From Cellvibrionaceae bacterium (GTDB taxonomy: Bacteria > Pseudomonadota > Gammaproteobacteria > Pseudomonadales > Cellvibrionaceae), in contig JANQJP010000001.1 in the NCBI GenBank assembly GCA_028281575.1, positions 44,385-108,384 of the forward strand: DNA of 64,000 nucleotides. Reading direction: 5' to 3'. Positions 48,627 through 59,306 of the stretch are shown here, piece after piece. A model generated the notes under the pieces. The model saw nothing but the letters and a program-made list of their open reading frames with translations. It ran no database searches and was not told the DNA's origin. Within the stretch, counting starts at the first letter, position 1. Each line of letters starts with the position of its first letter. The position numbers and the translations under genes were made by a program.

Positions 48627-48857
48627 GTCGTAACCTTAGTATTAAATGCCGCTAACGATAGGTTTTATAGATTTTGTTTTGCTCGCGGCTGTTGCTATTC
48701 ATATAAGGGCAACAACCGCTAAGTTTAACGTATTAATGAAGAAAAGTATTAAAAATATGACAGTTTTGATGACAAATACACAAAAATCTCATTCTTAAGT
48801 GCCACTCAATTCTCAAAAGTTTAGTTTTTTGCGCGTGCGAGTGTTTACAGTTCTATT

Positions 48858-50300
48858 ATGGCGACGTCGCTATTGCTACAATCCGCGCCTTTGCATGTTT
48901 ACTTGCACACGTTTTTTATAGAGGTCGCATTGAGGTCCGAAGTACTTACTGTTTCGTCACTGGCGCTTTTATATGCGATTCGCATGCTCGGCCTGTTCAT
49001 GGTCTTGCCGGTACTTTTTATATATGGTGAAGATTACATGGGCGCTACAGCGACTTTGCTCGGCCTGGCTTTGGGTATTTATGGACTCACTCAGGCGCTG
49101 TTTCAGATACCCATGGGCTTGATGTCGGATTTTTGGGGGCGCAAACCCGTCATTGTCGTTGGCTTGATCATTTTCGCTGTCGGTAGTTTGATTGCTGCGA
49201 GTGCCGAAAATATTTATGCATTGATCGTTGGGCGAGCCATGCAGGGTGCCGGTGCTATAGCGAGTACCTTGATGGCGCTTGTCGCCGATCTGACGTCGGA
49301 TAAAAACCGCACGAAGGCCATGGTGGCCATAGGTGCTTCTATCGGTTTGTCGTTTACCGTTGCATTGATAACTGGCCCTCTTTTAGCGTCCGCTGTTGGC
49401 ATGTCGGGAATATTTGTTCTATCCAGCGTGTTTGCAGTCATTGGCATAGGTATTCTGGTTTTTGCAGTCCCCACGCCGCGCCGCGCCGAGCGATCACACC
49501 GGGATTCAGGTGCAATTCCCGCACTTATTGCCAAAACGATGCGACACCCTGAGCTGGCCAGATTAAATATCGGGATATTCGTATTACATGCCGTGTTAAT
49601 TGCCCTGTTTACCTCTGTTCCGGGACTGTTAATCACCCAGCTCGGTATCGAGAAAATATCACATTGGATGATTTATTTGCCGGTACTGCTTTTATCCTTC
49701 GGTACAGCCCTGCCCTTAATGATCTTTGCTGAAAGAAAAATGCGCGTTAAAGAAACCTTTGTCGTTGCGATTCTTCTTATCTTTATCACTTGTATTGGTT
49801 TTGCGGGCCAACCGTTTGGCGCATTGCTTCTGTTACTTCTTTTTTTATTTTTTGTTGCTTTCAACTTGCTTGAAGCCATGTTACCGTCTCTGGTCAGCAA
49901 AATAGCACCTGCGGGAAGCAAAGGTACTGCGATGGGCCTCTATTCGACCTGGCAGTTTTCAGGTGCTTTCGTAGGAGGGAGCTTGGGGGGCTTGGTCCTC
50001 GGTGCTTATGGTATCAGCGGTTTGTTTGCGCTTTGCGCAGCATTCAGCTGTGCTTGGTTTTTGCTGGCCGTTTCCATGCAGCGGCCCAAAAATCTTACCA
50101 GCTTGTGTTTTGCCGTCAATCAATATGCTGCTGAGCTAAATCTCGTTGCTCGAGAAGGCATTGAGGACGCGGTTTATGTCCGGGAAGATACTATGTTGTA
50201 TCTTAAGGTCGATCGCAAAACACTTGATTTAAAAGGTTTAGAGCAGTTGCTTGAACCGTATTTTGTGGCTGCAAATACACAATCTAAAGATGTTTTTTAG
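48858..50300 (+). CDS. MFS transporter (YajR-like)
   Basis: Up to 480 residues with twelve predicted helices and the MFS motif GLMSDFWGRKPVIVVG between helices 2 and 3. The C-terminal 80 residues form a soluble domain (LNLVAREGIEDAVYVREDTM), like the YAM domain of E. coli YajR. It is probably a proton-driven exporter of unknown substrate. The ATG at 48858 has no RBS; a TTG at 48930 with GAGG five bases upstream is a strong alternative and starts just before helix 1. Same neighbourhood (uvrA, MFS, ssb) as in Pseudomonas. Confidence 0.85.
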   Translation: MATSLLLQSAPLHVYLHTFFIEVALRSEVLTVSSLALLYAIRMLGLFMVLPVLFIYGEDYMGATATLLGLALGIYGLTQALFQIPMGLMSDFWGRKPVIVVGLIIFAVGSLIAASAENIYALIVGRAMQGAGAIASTLMALVADLTSDKNRTKAMVAIGASIGLSFTVALITGPLLASAVGMSGIFVLSSVFAVIGIGILVFAVPTPRRAERSHRDSGAIPALIAKTMRHPELARLNIGIFVLHAVLIALFTSVPGLLITQLGIEKISHWMIYLPVLLLSFGTALPLMIFAERKMRVKETFVVAILLIFITCIGFAGQPFGALLLLLLFLFFVAFNLLEAMLPSLVSKIAPAGSKGTAMGLYSTWQFSGAFVGGSLGGLVLGAYGISGLFALCAAFSCAWFLLAVSMQRPKNLTSLCFAVNQYAAELNLVAREGIEDAVYVREDTMLYLKVDRKTLDLKGLEQLLEPYFVAANTQSKDVF

Positions 50301-50366
50301 GTCGTGTTTTATTTGAAACTAGTTAGTGAAAAGAAGCAATTAAGTAAGTTTTGAGGTAGAAAAATC

Positions 50367-50834
50367 ATGGCGTCGCGCGGTATTAATAAAGTAATTTTAA
50401 TTGGTCATTGTGGACAAGACCCAGAAACCAAATTCACATCAAATGGTGCGGCTGTAACCAATATTAGTTTGGCGACCTCGGAATCCTGGAAGGATAAGCA
50501 GACTGGGCAAAATCAGGAACGTACTGAATGGCATCGAGTGGTATTTTTTAACCGCTTGGCAGAAATTGTTGGTGAATACGTGCGCAAGGGTTCCAAACTG
50601 TATATTGAAGGATCGCTACGTACGCGGAAATGGCAAGATCAGAGCGGCCAGGATCGTTATACCACTGAAATTGTTGCCAATGAAATGCAAATGCTTGATT
50701 CGCGTGCGGCTGAACATGGTGCGCCCATGGGGACACCTCAACCTCAGGCTTCCGCTGCTCCAGTGCCGCCGCAGCAATCTGCGCCCGCGGCAGCTCCAGC
50801 AATGGACGCTTTTGACGACGATATCCCTTTTTGA
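50367..50834 (+). CDS. ssb: Single-stranded DNA-binding protein
   Basis: 155 residues. N-terminal OB fold ([19 protein letters not shown], then [18 protein letters not shown]), a Pro/Gln/Ala-rich linker, and the acidic tip FDDDIPF which recruits repair and replication partners. It coats ssDNA as a tetramer. GAGG lies upstream of the ATG. It is 66 bp after the MFS gene. Confidence 0.97.
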   Translation: MASRGINKVILIGHCGQDPETKFTSNGAAVTNISLATSESWKDKQTGQNQERTEWHRVVFFNRLAEIVGEYVRKGSKLYIEGSLRTRKWQDQSGQDRYTTEIVANEMQMLDSRAAEHGAPMGTPQPQASAAPVPPQQSAPAAAPAMDAFDDDIPF

Positions 50835-50872
50835 TTTAGTCTCCAGTACGCTAAAAAAACGGAGAGATCAAT

Positions 50873-51697
50873 TTGGGATTTAAAATAGTCCTCTTTGGGG
50901 GCGTGTCGGCTATATCTAAGTCCTTTAGGCAGCGATCCGACGATATCCCCTGGGTACTTGTCGACGAATCCACGCTGGGTAATATTAGCTCTGTCGAAGA
51001 TTATTTTCAGGAATCCCAGCCTGGCGCGGTTGTCAATTTATCACCGGGTGGTCCAGCTAACCTGCACGCAGACAAACAAGATGTGCTGCGTGATGTTGTT
51101 GAATCTTGTCGCATATTCGATGTGCCCTTCATTCAATTATCCTCATACGTTGTACTCGATGATATCAGTGGTGAAGAAATTTTTGAGGATCAGTCGGCGG
51201 ATGTCGAAAGCGAACAGGAAGCACGTGTACTTGCCAAGCATTTAATCTTGCGTACGAGTTGGATGCTGGATGGAGAAGAGGGACTATTGTCTCGCTTTGT
51301 TCCCCGTTTGCTCGACGGTGGCGAAGAAATTGTTGTCTCAGATCATCACTTTGGACGGCCGCTGAGCGCTCGGTTTGTCGCCGATACTGTTATTGCCATT
51401 ATTCAGCAAATTCTTACCGGTGCTGAAAACTGGGGCACCTTTCATGTACACAGCAGTGATTTATGTTCAGAGGCGGAGTTTTGCGATCACCTTGTGAGGC
51501 AATTGCAGAAAGAGCTGGAACTTGAATTACGTTTTCCTACTGTTGCGCCTCAAAATGATAAACGGCGTTTTTTAGCAGGGAATGCAAATATTGCCGGGCG
51601 TCGCTGCACCGAAAACTTTGGTGTACAGTTCCCTACGTGGCGGAGAGGTTTTGGCCGCTTGCTTCGAGAGTGGTTAAAGGTAAACAAGCAGCCTTGA
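50873..51697 (+). CDS. RmlD-like sugar-nucleotide reductase homologue, probably non-catalytic
   Basis: 274 residues with the RmlD layout: a Rossmann start (KIVLFGGVSAISKSF), AVVNLSPGG, PFIQLSSYVVLDD, LILRTSWMLDGEEGLLSRFV and GTFHVHSS. The usual TGxxGxxG loop is degraded and the catalytic Tyr-x-x-x-Lys is absent where expected (the segment reads ESEQEARVLAKH). It may therefore not reduce a sugar nucleotide. The start is a TTG with GAGAG upstream. It sits between ssb and the convergent fabB with no sugar-pathway genes next to it; galU and manB are 2-3 kb away. Confidence 0.7.
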   Translation: MGFKIVLFGGVSAISKSFRQRSDDIPWVLVDESTLGNISSVEDYFQESQPGAVVNLSPGGPANLHADKQDVLRDVVESCRIFDVPFIQLSSYVVLDDISGEEIFEDQSADVESEQEARVLAKHLILRTSWMLDGEEGLLSRFVPRLLDGGEEIVVSDHHFGRPLSARFVADTVIAIIQQILTGAENWGTFHVHSSDLCSEAEFCDHLVRQLQKELELELRFPTVAPQNDKRRFLAGNANIAGRRCTENFGVQFPTWRRGFGRLLREWLKVNKQP

Positions 51698-51733
51698 ATG
51701 TGGCGCAGTGTTATTCGCTTTAAAGGGGTCTTG

Positions 51734-52948
51734 CTATTCCGCGAACTTTTTCATCACCAATGTTGCGTTGGTGCCGCCGAAACCAAAACTATTAGACATT
51801 GCCAAGTCAATTTTCGCATCACGTGCTTGAGTGACAATCGCTGCGCCTTGTGCGGCTTCGTCGAGCGTTTCGACGTTGGCGGAAGCAGAGATAAAGTCAT
51901 TTTCCATCATCAGTAAGGTGTAGATGGCTTCCTGAACACCTGTTGCGCCGAGAGAGTGTCCAGTAAGTGATTTTGTCGAGCTGATAAATGGTGAGCTATC
52001 ACCGAATACGTCTTTAATTGCTTTTAACTCAGCCAGGTCTCCAACCGGAGTACTTGTACCGTGTGAGTTAATGTAGTCGATGGTTCCATCGATACCTTGT
52101 AACGCTTGTCGCATACAGCGACTCGCGCCTTCTCCTGATGGTGCGACCATGTCATAGCCATCGGAAGTTGCGCCGTAACCGACGATCTCCGCGTATATTT
52201 TTGCCCCGCGCGCTTGTGCGTGCTCAAGTGACTCGAGTACTACGCAACCGCCGCCACCAGCGATAACAAAACCATCGCGATTCGCATCGTAGGGGCGCGA
52301 AGCCTGTTCAGGCGTGTCGTTATATTTGGTTGAAAGTGCACCCATCGCGTCGAAGAGCCCGGTAAGCGTCCAGTGTTCCTCTTCACCGCCGCCGGCGAAA
52401 ACCACATCCTGTTTACCGAGTTGAATGAGTTCCATTGCATTACCAATACAGTGGGCACTGGTTGCACAAGCCGAGGAAATAGAGTAATTCACGCCGCGGA
52501 TTTTAAAGGGTGTCGCCAGACATGCGGATGCAGTGGAGCCCATTGTCTGGGTAACGCGGTAGGGGCCTGCGCGCTTTACGCCGCGACTTCGAATAATGTC
52601 GGCTGATTCTACAACGCTGGCAGTCGATGCACCGCCAGAACCCATAATAATGCCACTGCGCTCGTTCGAAACTTCGGCTTCGCTCAAGCCTGCGTCGCTA
52701 ATAGCCTGCTTCATTGAGACATATGCAAAGCCAGCGGCATCGCCCATGAAACGGTACACTTTGCGATCGATGTGTTCGGAAAGGTCGATTTCAACCGAGC
52801 CGCCTATCGTGCTGCGAAAACCGTGCTCAATGTAGGTCGGATTAGTCTTGATGCCCGACGTGCCTGCTCGCAGCGAACTCAAGACCGTGTCTTTATCGTT
52901 GCCTATGCAAGACACAATTCCTAGACCGGTAATTACAACACGCTTCAT
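51734..52948 (-). CDS. fabB: 3-oxoacyl-ACP synthase I
   Basis: 404 residues, condensing enzyme for elongation of unsaturated fatty acids. Catalytic Cys in [10 protein letters not shown] (near 163), His in [11 protein letters not shown] (near 298) and His in [13 protein letters not shown] (near 333). The C-terminus [15 protein letters not shown] is typical. It follows fabA by 96 bp on the same strand, the standard fabAB pair for anaerobic-type unsaturated fatty acid synthesis. Confidence 0.96.
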   Translation of the reverse strand: MKRVVITGLGIVSCIGNDKDTVLSSLRAGTSGIKTNPTYIEHGFRSTIGGSVEIDLSEHIDRKVYRFMGDAAGFAYVSMKQAISDAGLSEAEVSNERSGIIMGSGGASTASVVESADIIRSRGVKRAGPYRVTQTMGSTASACLATPFKIRGVNYSISSACATSAHCIGNAMELIQLGKQDVVFAGGGEEEHWTLTGLFDAMGALSTKYNDTPEQASRPYDANRDGFVIAGGGGCVVLESLEHAQARGAKIYAEIVGYGATSDGYDMVAPSGEGASRCMRQALQGIDGTIDYINSHGTSTPVGDLAELKAIKDVFGDSSPFISSTKSLTGHSLGATGVQEAIYTLLMMENDFISASANVETLDEAAQGAAIVTQARDAKIDLAMSNSFGFGGTNATLVMKKFAE

Positions 52949-53044
52949 ATATAGCCTCTTATTTTCAGGTTCCGCCGCTGCGACGTATCCGTCGGTGGCG
53001 CATTATCGCATACGCGCTATTTGCCAACATTAGATAGATTGGTT

Positions 53045-53575
53045 TTAAAATGTTTCCTCAGAATCTCCGAATAAACCAACGCGCAAATCCTTCGCGAAAT
53101 ATATTTCTTTACCGTCGACAGCCACTCTGCCATCGGCAATGCCCATGACCAGCTTGCGCTCAATCACGCGTTTAAGGTGAATGTGATAAGTGACCATCTT
53201 GGCGCTGGGCATAATTTGCCCGGTAAACTTGACTTCACCGGCACCTAACGCTCTGCCTCTGCCTGGGTTCCCTTTCCATGCCAGGAAAAAACCTACAAGT
53301 TGCCACATCGCATCTAAGCCAAGGCAACCGGGCATCACCGGATCGCCGGGGAAGTGACAATCGAAAAACCAAAGGTCTTTGTGGATATCGAGCTCAGCGA
53401 TAATCTCGCCCTTGCCGTATTCACCGCCTGTTTTAGCAATATGAGCAATACGGTCTAACATAAGCATGTTAGGCATTGGCAATTGAGCATTACCGGGGCC
53501 AAAGAGTTCGCCTCTACCGCAGGTCAAAAGTTCGTCGCGGCTGTAAGAAGGTTGTGGTTGGAAGTTTTCAATCAT
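53045..53575 (-). CDS. fabA: 3-hydroxydecanoyl-ACP dehydratase/isomerase
   Basis: 176 residues. Aligns with E. coli FabA from the start ([18 protein letters not shown]). The active-site His is in [16 protein letters not shown] (near 75) and the Asp in [11 protein letters not shown]. It dehydrates and isomerises 3-hydroxydecanoyl-ACP to the cis-3 enoyl form, feeding FabB. A 12-bp palindrome lies eight bases before the start. First gene of the fabA-fabB pair. Confidence 0.96.
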   Translation of the reverse strand: MIENFQPQPSYSRDELLTCGRGELFGPGNAQLPMPNMLMLDRIAHIAKTGGEYGKGEIIAELDIHKDLWFFDCHFPGDPVMPGCLGLDAMWQLVGFFLAWKGNPGRGRALGAGEVKFTGQIMPSAKMVTYHIHLKRVIERKLVMGIADGRVAVDGKEIYFAKDLRVGLFGDSEETF

Positions 53576-53582
53576 GGGCGTG

Positions 53583-53594
53583 ACGTTCGAACGT
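53583..53594. promoter_or_regulatory. Palindrome immediately upstream of fabA
   Basis: ACGTTCGAACGT is a perfect 12-bp palindrome 8 bp before the fabA ATG, in the region where FabR/DesT-type regulators bind in other gammaproteobacteria. It could be an operator; I cannot assign the protein. Confidence 0.35.
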
Positions 53595-53779
53595 TAGGGT
53601 GAGTTGGGCTTGGACACTGGGGATGCGACATTCTAACGACTAAATCGCGCTTGTCCAGGGAACGCCTGAATTTGCGGAGCGTTTCGCAGCTCGAAACGAC
53701 GAACTTCAAGCAACCTATGGTATATTTTGCGCCCAAGTTTATCCCACTTTATCAATGTTTGTTTTAAAGGATGTTAGTT

Positions 53780-54607
53780 ATGATCAAAAAGTGTCTGTTT
53801 CCCGTGGCTGGTTATGGGACTCGGTTTTTGCCTGCTACAAAGTCTATGCCCAAGGAAATGCTGCCTGTTGTGAATAAGCCCCTTGTTCAATACGGTGTAG
53901 AAGAAGCCATAGAATCAGGTTTGACTGAGATAGGCTTTGTTACTGGTCGAGGCAAGCGCGCCATTGCAGATCACTTTGACGTTAGCTACGAGTTGGAGCA
54001 CCAGATCGCTGGCTCTTCCAAAGAACAGTACCTCGAATCAATTCGCGATGTTATGGCCAAGGGGTCATTTTCATTTACCCGTCAGGCCTCAATGGCCGGT
54101 CTGGGAGATGCGATTTTAAATGGGCGCCGTTTGATTGGCGATGAGCCTTTCGGTGTTGTACTTTCGGATGATCTATGTGTTGCTGATGCTGGTGACGGCG
54201 TGCTTTCGCAAATGGTCCGTCTCTACAAACAATTTCGTTGCAGCATTGTCGCTGTACAGGAGGTCCCTGAAGACGACATTCACAAATTCGGTGTTATTGC
54301 GGGTGATCAGATAAAAGACGGCATTTATCAAGTTAATGACATGGTGGAAAAGCCCGAAGCTAAAGATGCGCCGAGTAATCTCGCCATTATCGGTCGCTAT
54401 ATTTTGACGCCAGACATTTTCTCAATTATCGAGAGCACGCCTCCTGGCAAAAATGACGAAATCCAGCTGACAGATGCGTTACTTAAGCAGGCAAAGGATG
54501 GCTGTGTCCTCGCGTATAAATTTAAAGGCCGACGGTTTGATTGTGGTTCGGTAGCGGGTTTTGTCGACGCGACCACTTTTGTTTATGAAAACGTGTACGG
54601 GAAATAG
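53780..54607 (+). CDS. galU: UTP-glucose-1-phosphate uridylyltransferase
   Basis: 275 residues from the ATG at 53780, chosen because AAAGGA is eight bases before it; the ATG at 53771 abuts the RBS. Nucleotidyl-transferase motif [20 protein letters not shown] at the N-terminus, VVLSDDL near 124, and [10 protein letters not shown] near 205. It makes UDP-glucose for envelope polysaccharides. It is divergent from fabA and is followed at 10 bp by manB, with which it probably forms an operon. Confidence 0.96.
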   Translation: MIKKCLFPVAGYGTRFLPATKSMPKEMLPVVNKPLVQYGVEEAIESGLTEIGFVTGRGKRAIADHFDVSYELEHQIAGSSKEQYLESIRDVMAKGSFSFTRQASMAGLGDAILNGRRLIGDEPFGVVLSDDLCVADAGDGVLSQMVRLYKQFRCSIVAVQEVPEDDIHKFGVIAGDQIKDGIYQVNDMVEKPEAKDAPSNLAIIGRYILTPDIFSIIESTPPGKNDEIQLTDALLKQAKDGCVLAYKFKGRRFDCGSVAGFVDATTFVYENVYGK

Positions 54608-54617
54608 GCAGTCACCA

Positions 54618-55979
54618 ATGCAGCATATCGATATTACCTGCTTTAAAGCCTACGATATTCGGGGCAAAGTTCCATCACAACTCAATGAAGACGTGGCTTA
54701 TCGCATCGGTCGCGCTTTTGTGGATTTTCTAAGTGCTAAGAAAGTTGTTGTCGTTCACGATGTTCGCCTTACTAGCCCGCAGCTCACTGATGCACTGGTT
54801 GAAGGCATTACCGATGGCGGCGCAGATGTTTTGCATCTTGGTCGAGGCGGTACAGAGGAGGTCTATTTTGCCACCTTTGATCTTGGTGTCGACGGCGGGA
54901 TTTGCGTAACTGCCAGCCATAATCCGATGGATTATAACGGCATGAAGTTGGTGAGTTCCGGTTCACGTCCTATTTCAGGTGACTCGGGCCTGCATACTAT
55001 TCGTGAATTGGCGGAACAGGGACAGTTTAAAGACGCCGTAAAAGGTAAGGTAGAACGTTACGATCACCGCCAGGCTTATGTTAAGCATTTGTTATCCTAT
55101 GTAGACGCGAGCAAGCTAAAACCGCTTAAGGTTGTTGTAAACCCCGGTAATGGCGGTGCAGGAGCGATTATTGATGCGCTCGAGCCTTACCTTCCGTTTG
55201 AGTTGGTTAAAGTTCAATTTGAGCCTGATGGCAATTTCCCCAATGGCATACCCAATCCATTGTTGCCAACCAATCGTCAGGCCACCATAGATGCAGTCAG
55301 ACAGACCAATGCAGATTTAGGCATTGCTTGGGATGGCGATTTTGATAGGTGTTTTTTCTTTGATGAAAATGGCGATTTTATCGAAGGCTATTATGTTGTC
55401 GGTTTGTTGGCGGAAGCATTTTTGGCGAAGGCACCTGGTGCAAAGATCGTTCATGACCCGCGTTTGACCTGGAATACTATCGATGTTGTTGAGGCATCGG
55501 GTGGCGTCGCCGTTGAGAGCAAAACCGGCCACGCATATATTAAGGAACGCATGCGGGCTGAAGATGCCATTTACGGTGGCGAAATGAGCGCGCACCATTA
55601 TTTCAGAGAGTTTGCATACTGCGACAACGGAAATATTCCGTGGTTGTTAGTGTTGGAACTGATTTCCAGTACAGGGAAATCGCTGTCGGCACTGGTCGGC
55701 GAGCGCACGCAAATGTTTCCTTGCAGCGGCGAGCGAAACGATACAGTAAATAACGCCCGGCGTATTATTGAAAGAATGGAACAACACTACCATTCATCGG
55801 CAGCGTTGATTGAAAAAGTCGATGGCCTGTCAATGTCTTTTGAAGGTTGGCGATTCAATTTGCGTATGTCGAGCACGGAGCCAGTGATCCGCTTGAATGT
55901 TGAAGCGCGGGAGAACACACAGTTAATGGAAGAAAAAACGCAGGAAATTTTGGCGCTTATTAAAGCGTTTGACGACTGA
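54618..55979 (+). CDS. manB: Phosphomannomutase
   Basis: 453 residues from the ATG at 54618 (the longer frame is the read-through of galU's end). Strong resemblance to ManB/CpsG: start [14 protein letters not shown], catalytic phosphoserine loop [14 protein letters not shown] near residue 98, metal loop DGDFDRCF near 238, [11 protein letters not shown] near 318 and the C-terminal [14 protein letters not shown]. It interconverts mannose-6-P and mannose-1-P for GDP-mannose. It may also act on glucose phosphates. A good terminator follows. Confidence 0.94.
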   Translation: MQHIDITCFKAYDIRGKVPSQLNEDVAYRIGRAFVDFLSAKKVVVVHDVRLTSPQLTDALVEGITDGGADVLHLGRGGTEEVYFATFDLGVDGGICVTASHNPMDYNGMKLVSSGSRPISGDSGLHTIRELAEQGQFKDAVKGKVERYDHRQAYVKHLLSYVDASKLKPLKVVVNPGNGGAGAIIDALEPYLPFELVKVQFEPDGNFPNGIPNPLLPTNRQATIDAVRQTNADLGIAWDGDFDRCFFFDENGDFIEGYYVVGLLAEAFLAKAPGAKIVHDPRLTWNTIDVVEASGGVAVESKTGHAYIKERMRAEDAIYGGEMSAHHYFREFAYCDNGNIPWLLVLELISSTGKSLSALVGERTQMFPCSGERNDTVNNARRIIERMEQHYHSSAALIEKVDGLSMSFEGWRFNLRMSSTEPVIRLNVEARENTQLMEEKTQEILALIKAFDD

Positions 55980-56000
55980 GCGTGTAAACACACACGTATA

Positions 56001-56031
56001 AAAAAGCCGCAAGTAATTGCGGCTTTTTTTT
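56001..56031. terminator. Terminator between manB and pgi
   Basis: AAAAAGCCGCAA, short loop, TTGCGGCTTTTTTTT: a strong stem with A-tract on one side and T-tract on the other, serving both converging genes. Confidence 0.9.
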
Positions 56032-57673
56032 AATTATTGGCGTTGAGAAAACGCTTAATTAAATTTTGTGTTGATGAATCCCAATCTGTGGGGATATCTG
56101 TCGTATCAATAGCGGTGGCTACGTGGGTACCCAGCAGTTTTCCAAGCTCCACGCCCCATTGATCAAAAGAATTAATATCCCACAGTACACCCAAAGTGAA
56201 CACTTTGTGTTCGTAAGCTGCGATTAAAGCGCCGAGCGTTGTTGGATTTAGTTCCTCCATAATAATTGTGCTACTTGGGCGGTTGCCCGGATGCACTTTG
56301 TGTTCGGCGAGAAAGTCTATTTCACTTTCACTCACTCCCTGCACGCGCAGTTCAGCTTTACTCGCTTCTAAATCGCGTCCGCTCATTAGCGCCTGACTTT
56401 GTGCGACGCAATTTGCAAACAAATATTTTTGTTGGTGGGCGATGGGGTGGTGAGCGCGTAACGGTGCGATAAAATCGATCGGTGTGAACACGTTGCCCTG
56501 GTGCAGTAGCTGGTGGAACGAGTGCTGTCCGTTGGAACCTTCGGTTCCCCAGACGACTGAGCCTGTTTGGTAAGAAATACGCTCGCCTGCTTTATTTACC
56601 GATTTACCGTTACTTTCCATTTCCAATTGTTGCAGATATGCTGGAAGCAGTTGAAGATGATTCGCGTAAGGCAAAACAGCCTGGTTATCTGCACCGAGCA
56701 GATTGCTATACCAGAACATGAGCAGTCCCATGATAACTGGAATATTTTTTTCAAGCGGTGCTTCAGCAAAGTGCGCGTCCATTAACGCCGCACCTTCGCG
56801 TAATTTATTAAAATTATCCATGCCAACCGCGAATGCGATGGGTAATCCAATTGCAGACCACAGCGAGTAGCGTCCTCCAACCCAGTCCCACATAGGAAAT
56901 ATATTTTCTTCAGCAATTCCGAAATCAATGGCTTTGTCCACCTTGGAAGAAATGGCGACAAAATGCTTGTGCAGCAATGCTTCTGGGCAACCTTTATCCA
57001 ACATCCAGGCGCGAGCCGTGAGTGCATTTTGTAGCGTCTCGAGTGTAGAAAACGATTTTGATGCGACGAGCCAAAGTGTCGACTCGCTGTCGAGCTTCTG
57101 AAGCATGTCAAAAATTTCCGCGCCATCAATGTTCGCGACAAAGTGCACATTGACGTCGTCGGTATGAAACGGTGTTAGCGCTTTAGTCACCATGCGCGGC
57201 CCTAGATCTGAGCCGCCGATGCCGATGTTTACGACATCCGTTATTTTTTTTCCTGAATAACCCGTCCAGTCACCGTTGTGGACGCGTGCAACCAGGCCGG
57301 CCATTTTGTCGAGTGCGTCGGCGACCGCTTTATTTTCTTCTGTCTCAGGTTGGTTTAAAAATCTCAGTGCCGTGTGAAGTGCCGGGCGTTGCTCAGTGTT
57401 GTTAACATTGTCGCCGCGCAACAACTTTTTGATTGCTGTTTTTAGTTCTGCCTGCTCACAAACATCTAATAAAAGTGCGATGACGTCGTCATCAATATGG
57501 TTTTTGGAATAGTCGAGCTCCAACCCGGCAGCGGCGATGCTAAAGCGCGCCGACCGATTGTTGTCCTTGGCAAAGGCCTGCGCCAGCGTTTGGTTTTTCC
57601 ATTGCGTCGCGCGCGCTTCCAGTGCGTCCCAATTTTGGTACAGGTCTGAGATGTTTTTTGTTTCAGTAGACAT
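56030..57673 (-). CDS. pgi: Glucose-6-phosphate isomerase
   Basis: 547 residues from the ATG at 57673, the usual length; the frame to 57733 would overlap ispB. Signature motifs GIGGSDLGPRM (near 150), ASKSFSTLETLQNA (near 210), DWVGGRYSLWSAIG (near 270) and the C-terminal FDQWGVELGKLL. Glycolysis/gluconeogenesis, feeding the GalU and ManB sugars next door. RBS is weak. It follows ispB on the same strand. Confidence 0.96.
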   Translation of the reverse strand: MSTETKNISDLYQNWDALEARATQWKNQTLAQAFAKDNNRSARFSIAAAGLELDYSKNHIDDDVIALLLDVCEQAELKTAIKKLLRGDNVNNTEQRPALHTALRFLNQPETEENKAVADALDKMAGLVARVHNGDWTGYSGKKITDVVNIGIGGSDLGPRMVTKALTPFHTDDVNVHFVANIDGAEIFDMLQKLDSESTLWLVASKSFSTLETLQNALTARAWMLDKGCPEALLHKHFVAISSKVDKAIDFGIAEENIFPMWDWVGGRYSLWSAIGLPIAFAVGMDNFNKLREGAALMDAHFAEAPLEKNIPVIMGLLMFWYSNLLGADNQAVLPYANHLQLLPAYLQQLEMESNGKSVNKAGERISYQTGSVVWGTEGSNGQHSFHQLLHQGNVFTPIDFIAPLRAHHPIAHQQKYLFANCVAQSQALMSGRDLEASKAELRVQGVSESEIDFLAEHKVHPGNRPSSTIIMEELNPTTLGALIAAYEHKVFTLGVLWDINSFDQWGVELGKLLGTHVATAIDTTDIPTDWDSSTQNLIKRFLNANN

Positions 57674-57716
57674 TTGCTTAAACTCGTAAATTGTTTTTTG
57701 AGCGCGCGGTTTAGCT

Positions 57717-58679
57717 TTAATAGGAGCGCTCAACGGAAAATCTGGTCAAGTCGATTAGGCATTCTCGCCAGGTTGAAGTGGGCAGGGGTTCAAGGATTGC
57801 TATGGCTTTTTCGGCGTGTTCTAGCGCCATTTGGCGAGTGTAATCGAGGCTGCCACTCGCGCGGACAAGGTCGATTATATGCGTGAGTTCAGAGGCATCT
57901 GCGTGCTCAATCGATTTTTTTAACAGCGTTGCCTGCTCGCCCGTACTCACGCCAATAGCGTGGATGACGGGCAGAGTGGCTTTACCTTCTGCTAAATCGT
58001 CACCGACATTTTTGCCCAACATATCGCTATCGCCTTCGTAGTCGAGTAAATCATCCATCAGTTGGAAAGCGATACCCAAGTGATAACCAAATGCTTTAAA
58101 TTTGCGCCGATATGCGTGGTCCGCTCCACTAATTGTGGCGCCACATTCACACGCGGCTTCGAACAGTGCCGCTGTTTTCTTATATATGACGTCGAGGTAG
58201 TTGCGTTCCTCAATATTGGGGTTTTGCGCATTTGCCAACTGCTGGACTTCGCCTTCCGCAATCACATTGGTTGTAGTAGACATTATGTTCATGACATCCA
58301 TGCTGCCAATTTCGACCATCATTTGAAATGCGCGCGAATACAGGAAGTCGCCCACGAGTACGCTGGGCGCGTTACCCCATTGCGCGTTTGCAGTCGGCAA
58401 GCCACGGCGCAGTTGCGATACATCGACCACGTCGTCATGAAGCAACGTAGCGGTGTGGATGAACTCGATAATCGCCGCCAATTCGATATGCTGGTCGCCT
58501 TGGTAACCGAGGGCTTTGGCGCTAAGTAGCACCAGAACGGGACGCAGTCGCTTGCCGCCAGCGTTTACCAGGTGATGACCGATTTCTTCGACGAGAGCTT
58601 CTTCTGAGTGCAGGCGCTGAATGATTGTTGTATTTACGCGCTCAAGTTCTGGTCTAATTGCTTCCAGAAAGGACAACAT
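57717..58679 (-). CDS. ispB: Octaprenyl diphosphate synthase
   Basis: 320 residues; long-chain trans-prenyl transferase for the ubiquinone side chain. First Asp-rich motif HDDVVD near residue 79 and the second QLMDDLLDYEGD near 203, plus GGKRLRPVLVLLSAKA near 38. The residues before the first DD suggest a long product, as in IspB. It is divergent from rplU, the usual arrangement in gammaproteobacteria. Confidence 0.95.
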   Translation of the reverse strand: MLSFLEAIRPELERVNTTIIQRLHSEEALVEEIGHHLVNAGGKRLRPVLVLLSAKALGYQGDQHIELAAIIEFIHTATLLHDDVVDVSQLRRGLPTANAQWGNAPSVLVGDFLYSRAFQMMVEIGSMDVMNIMSTTTNVIAEGEVQQLANAQNPNIEERNYLDVIYKKTAALFEAACECGATISGADHAYRRKFKAFGYHLGIAFQLMDDLLDYEGDSDMLGKNVGDDLAEGKATLPVIHAIGVSTGEQATLLKKSIEHADASELTHIIDLVRASGSLDYTRQMALEHAEKAIAILEPLPTSTWRECLIDLTRFSVERSY

Positions 58680-58843
58680 AAAAGGCCTTGATAGTGGTCC
58701 CTTAAAAATGAGGTTCGGATGCTAGGGGGCAGGGACACATAAGTCAAGAATGGCAGATTTCTAATCTGTTTGTTTTGAATACGCCTTCGCGTTTTTCTTG
58801 TCTGGGACCAGTCGCGCGATTCTATCTGGAAGCATACTGCTAC

Positions 58844-58872
58844 TTGCGAATAAAAGGCGTCTTTAGTAGAAT
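58844..58872 (+). promoter_or_regulatory. Sigma-70 promoter of the rplU operon
   Basis: TTGCGA (58844-58849), 17 bases, TAGAAT (58867-58872), about 110 bp before rplU. Both hexamers and the spacing fit a vegetative promoter. Confidence 0.65.
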
Positions 58873-58981
58873 TCGCGCCCTTCTGAGCCCATCGGGCTGA
58901 GTTTTACAGATACGGCGCAAGTTTTCCCAGAAGCCTCAGGCTACTTCGTGTCGTCCAATAGCAAAATTGGAGCAACTACAT
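58873..58981 (+). promoter_or_regulatory. rplU 5' leader with a small hairpin
   Basis: The expected transcript leader of about 100 nt contains an AGCCC-ATC-GGGCT hairpin (58886-58898). Ribosomal protein L21 leaders are regulated in some bacteria, but I cannot match this one to a known family. Upstream of it, 58680-58843 shows nothing further. Confidence 0.3.
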
Positions 58982-59293
58982 ATGTACGCAGTTATTGCAG
59001 CGGGTGGCAAACAGCACCGCGTTCAGGAGGGAGAAGTCCTCCGCTTGGAAAAAATTGAAGCAGAGACTGGTAAAACCGTTGATTTTGATCAGGTTTTGAT
59101 GGTCGGTGCAGGCGAAGACGTAAAAATTGGAGCGCCATTGGTGAAAGGTGCGAGTGTGACTGCGGAAGTGCTGAGTCACGGCCGTGCGGAGAAAGTGACA
59201 ATTATTAAATTCCGTCGTCGCAAGCACAGCATGAAGCGCCAGGGGCATCGCCAATGGTATACAGAAGTAAAAATCACGAGTATTAAAGGTTAG
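58982..59293 (+). CDS. rplU: 50S ribosomal protein L21
   Basis: 103 residues starting [20 protein letters not shown], with the conserved end [20 protein letters not shown]. The ATG at 58982 has GGAG eight bases upstream, so the frame to 58967 is not used. Binds 23S rRNA near L20. First gene of rplU-rpmA-obgE. Confidence 0.98.
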   Translation: MYAVIAAGGKQHRVQEGEVLRLEKIEAETGKTVDFDQVLMVGAGEDVKIGAPLVKGASVTAEVLSHGRAEKVTIIKFRRRKHSMKRQGHRQWYTEVKITSIKG

Positions 59294-59306
59294 ATGAGGC
59301 ACTGTC

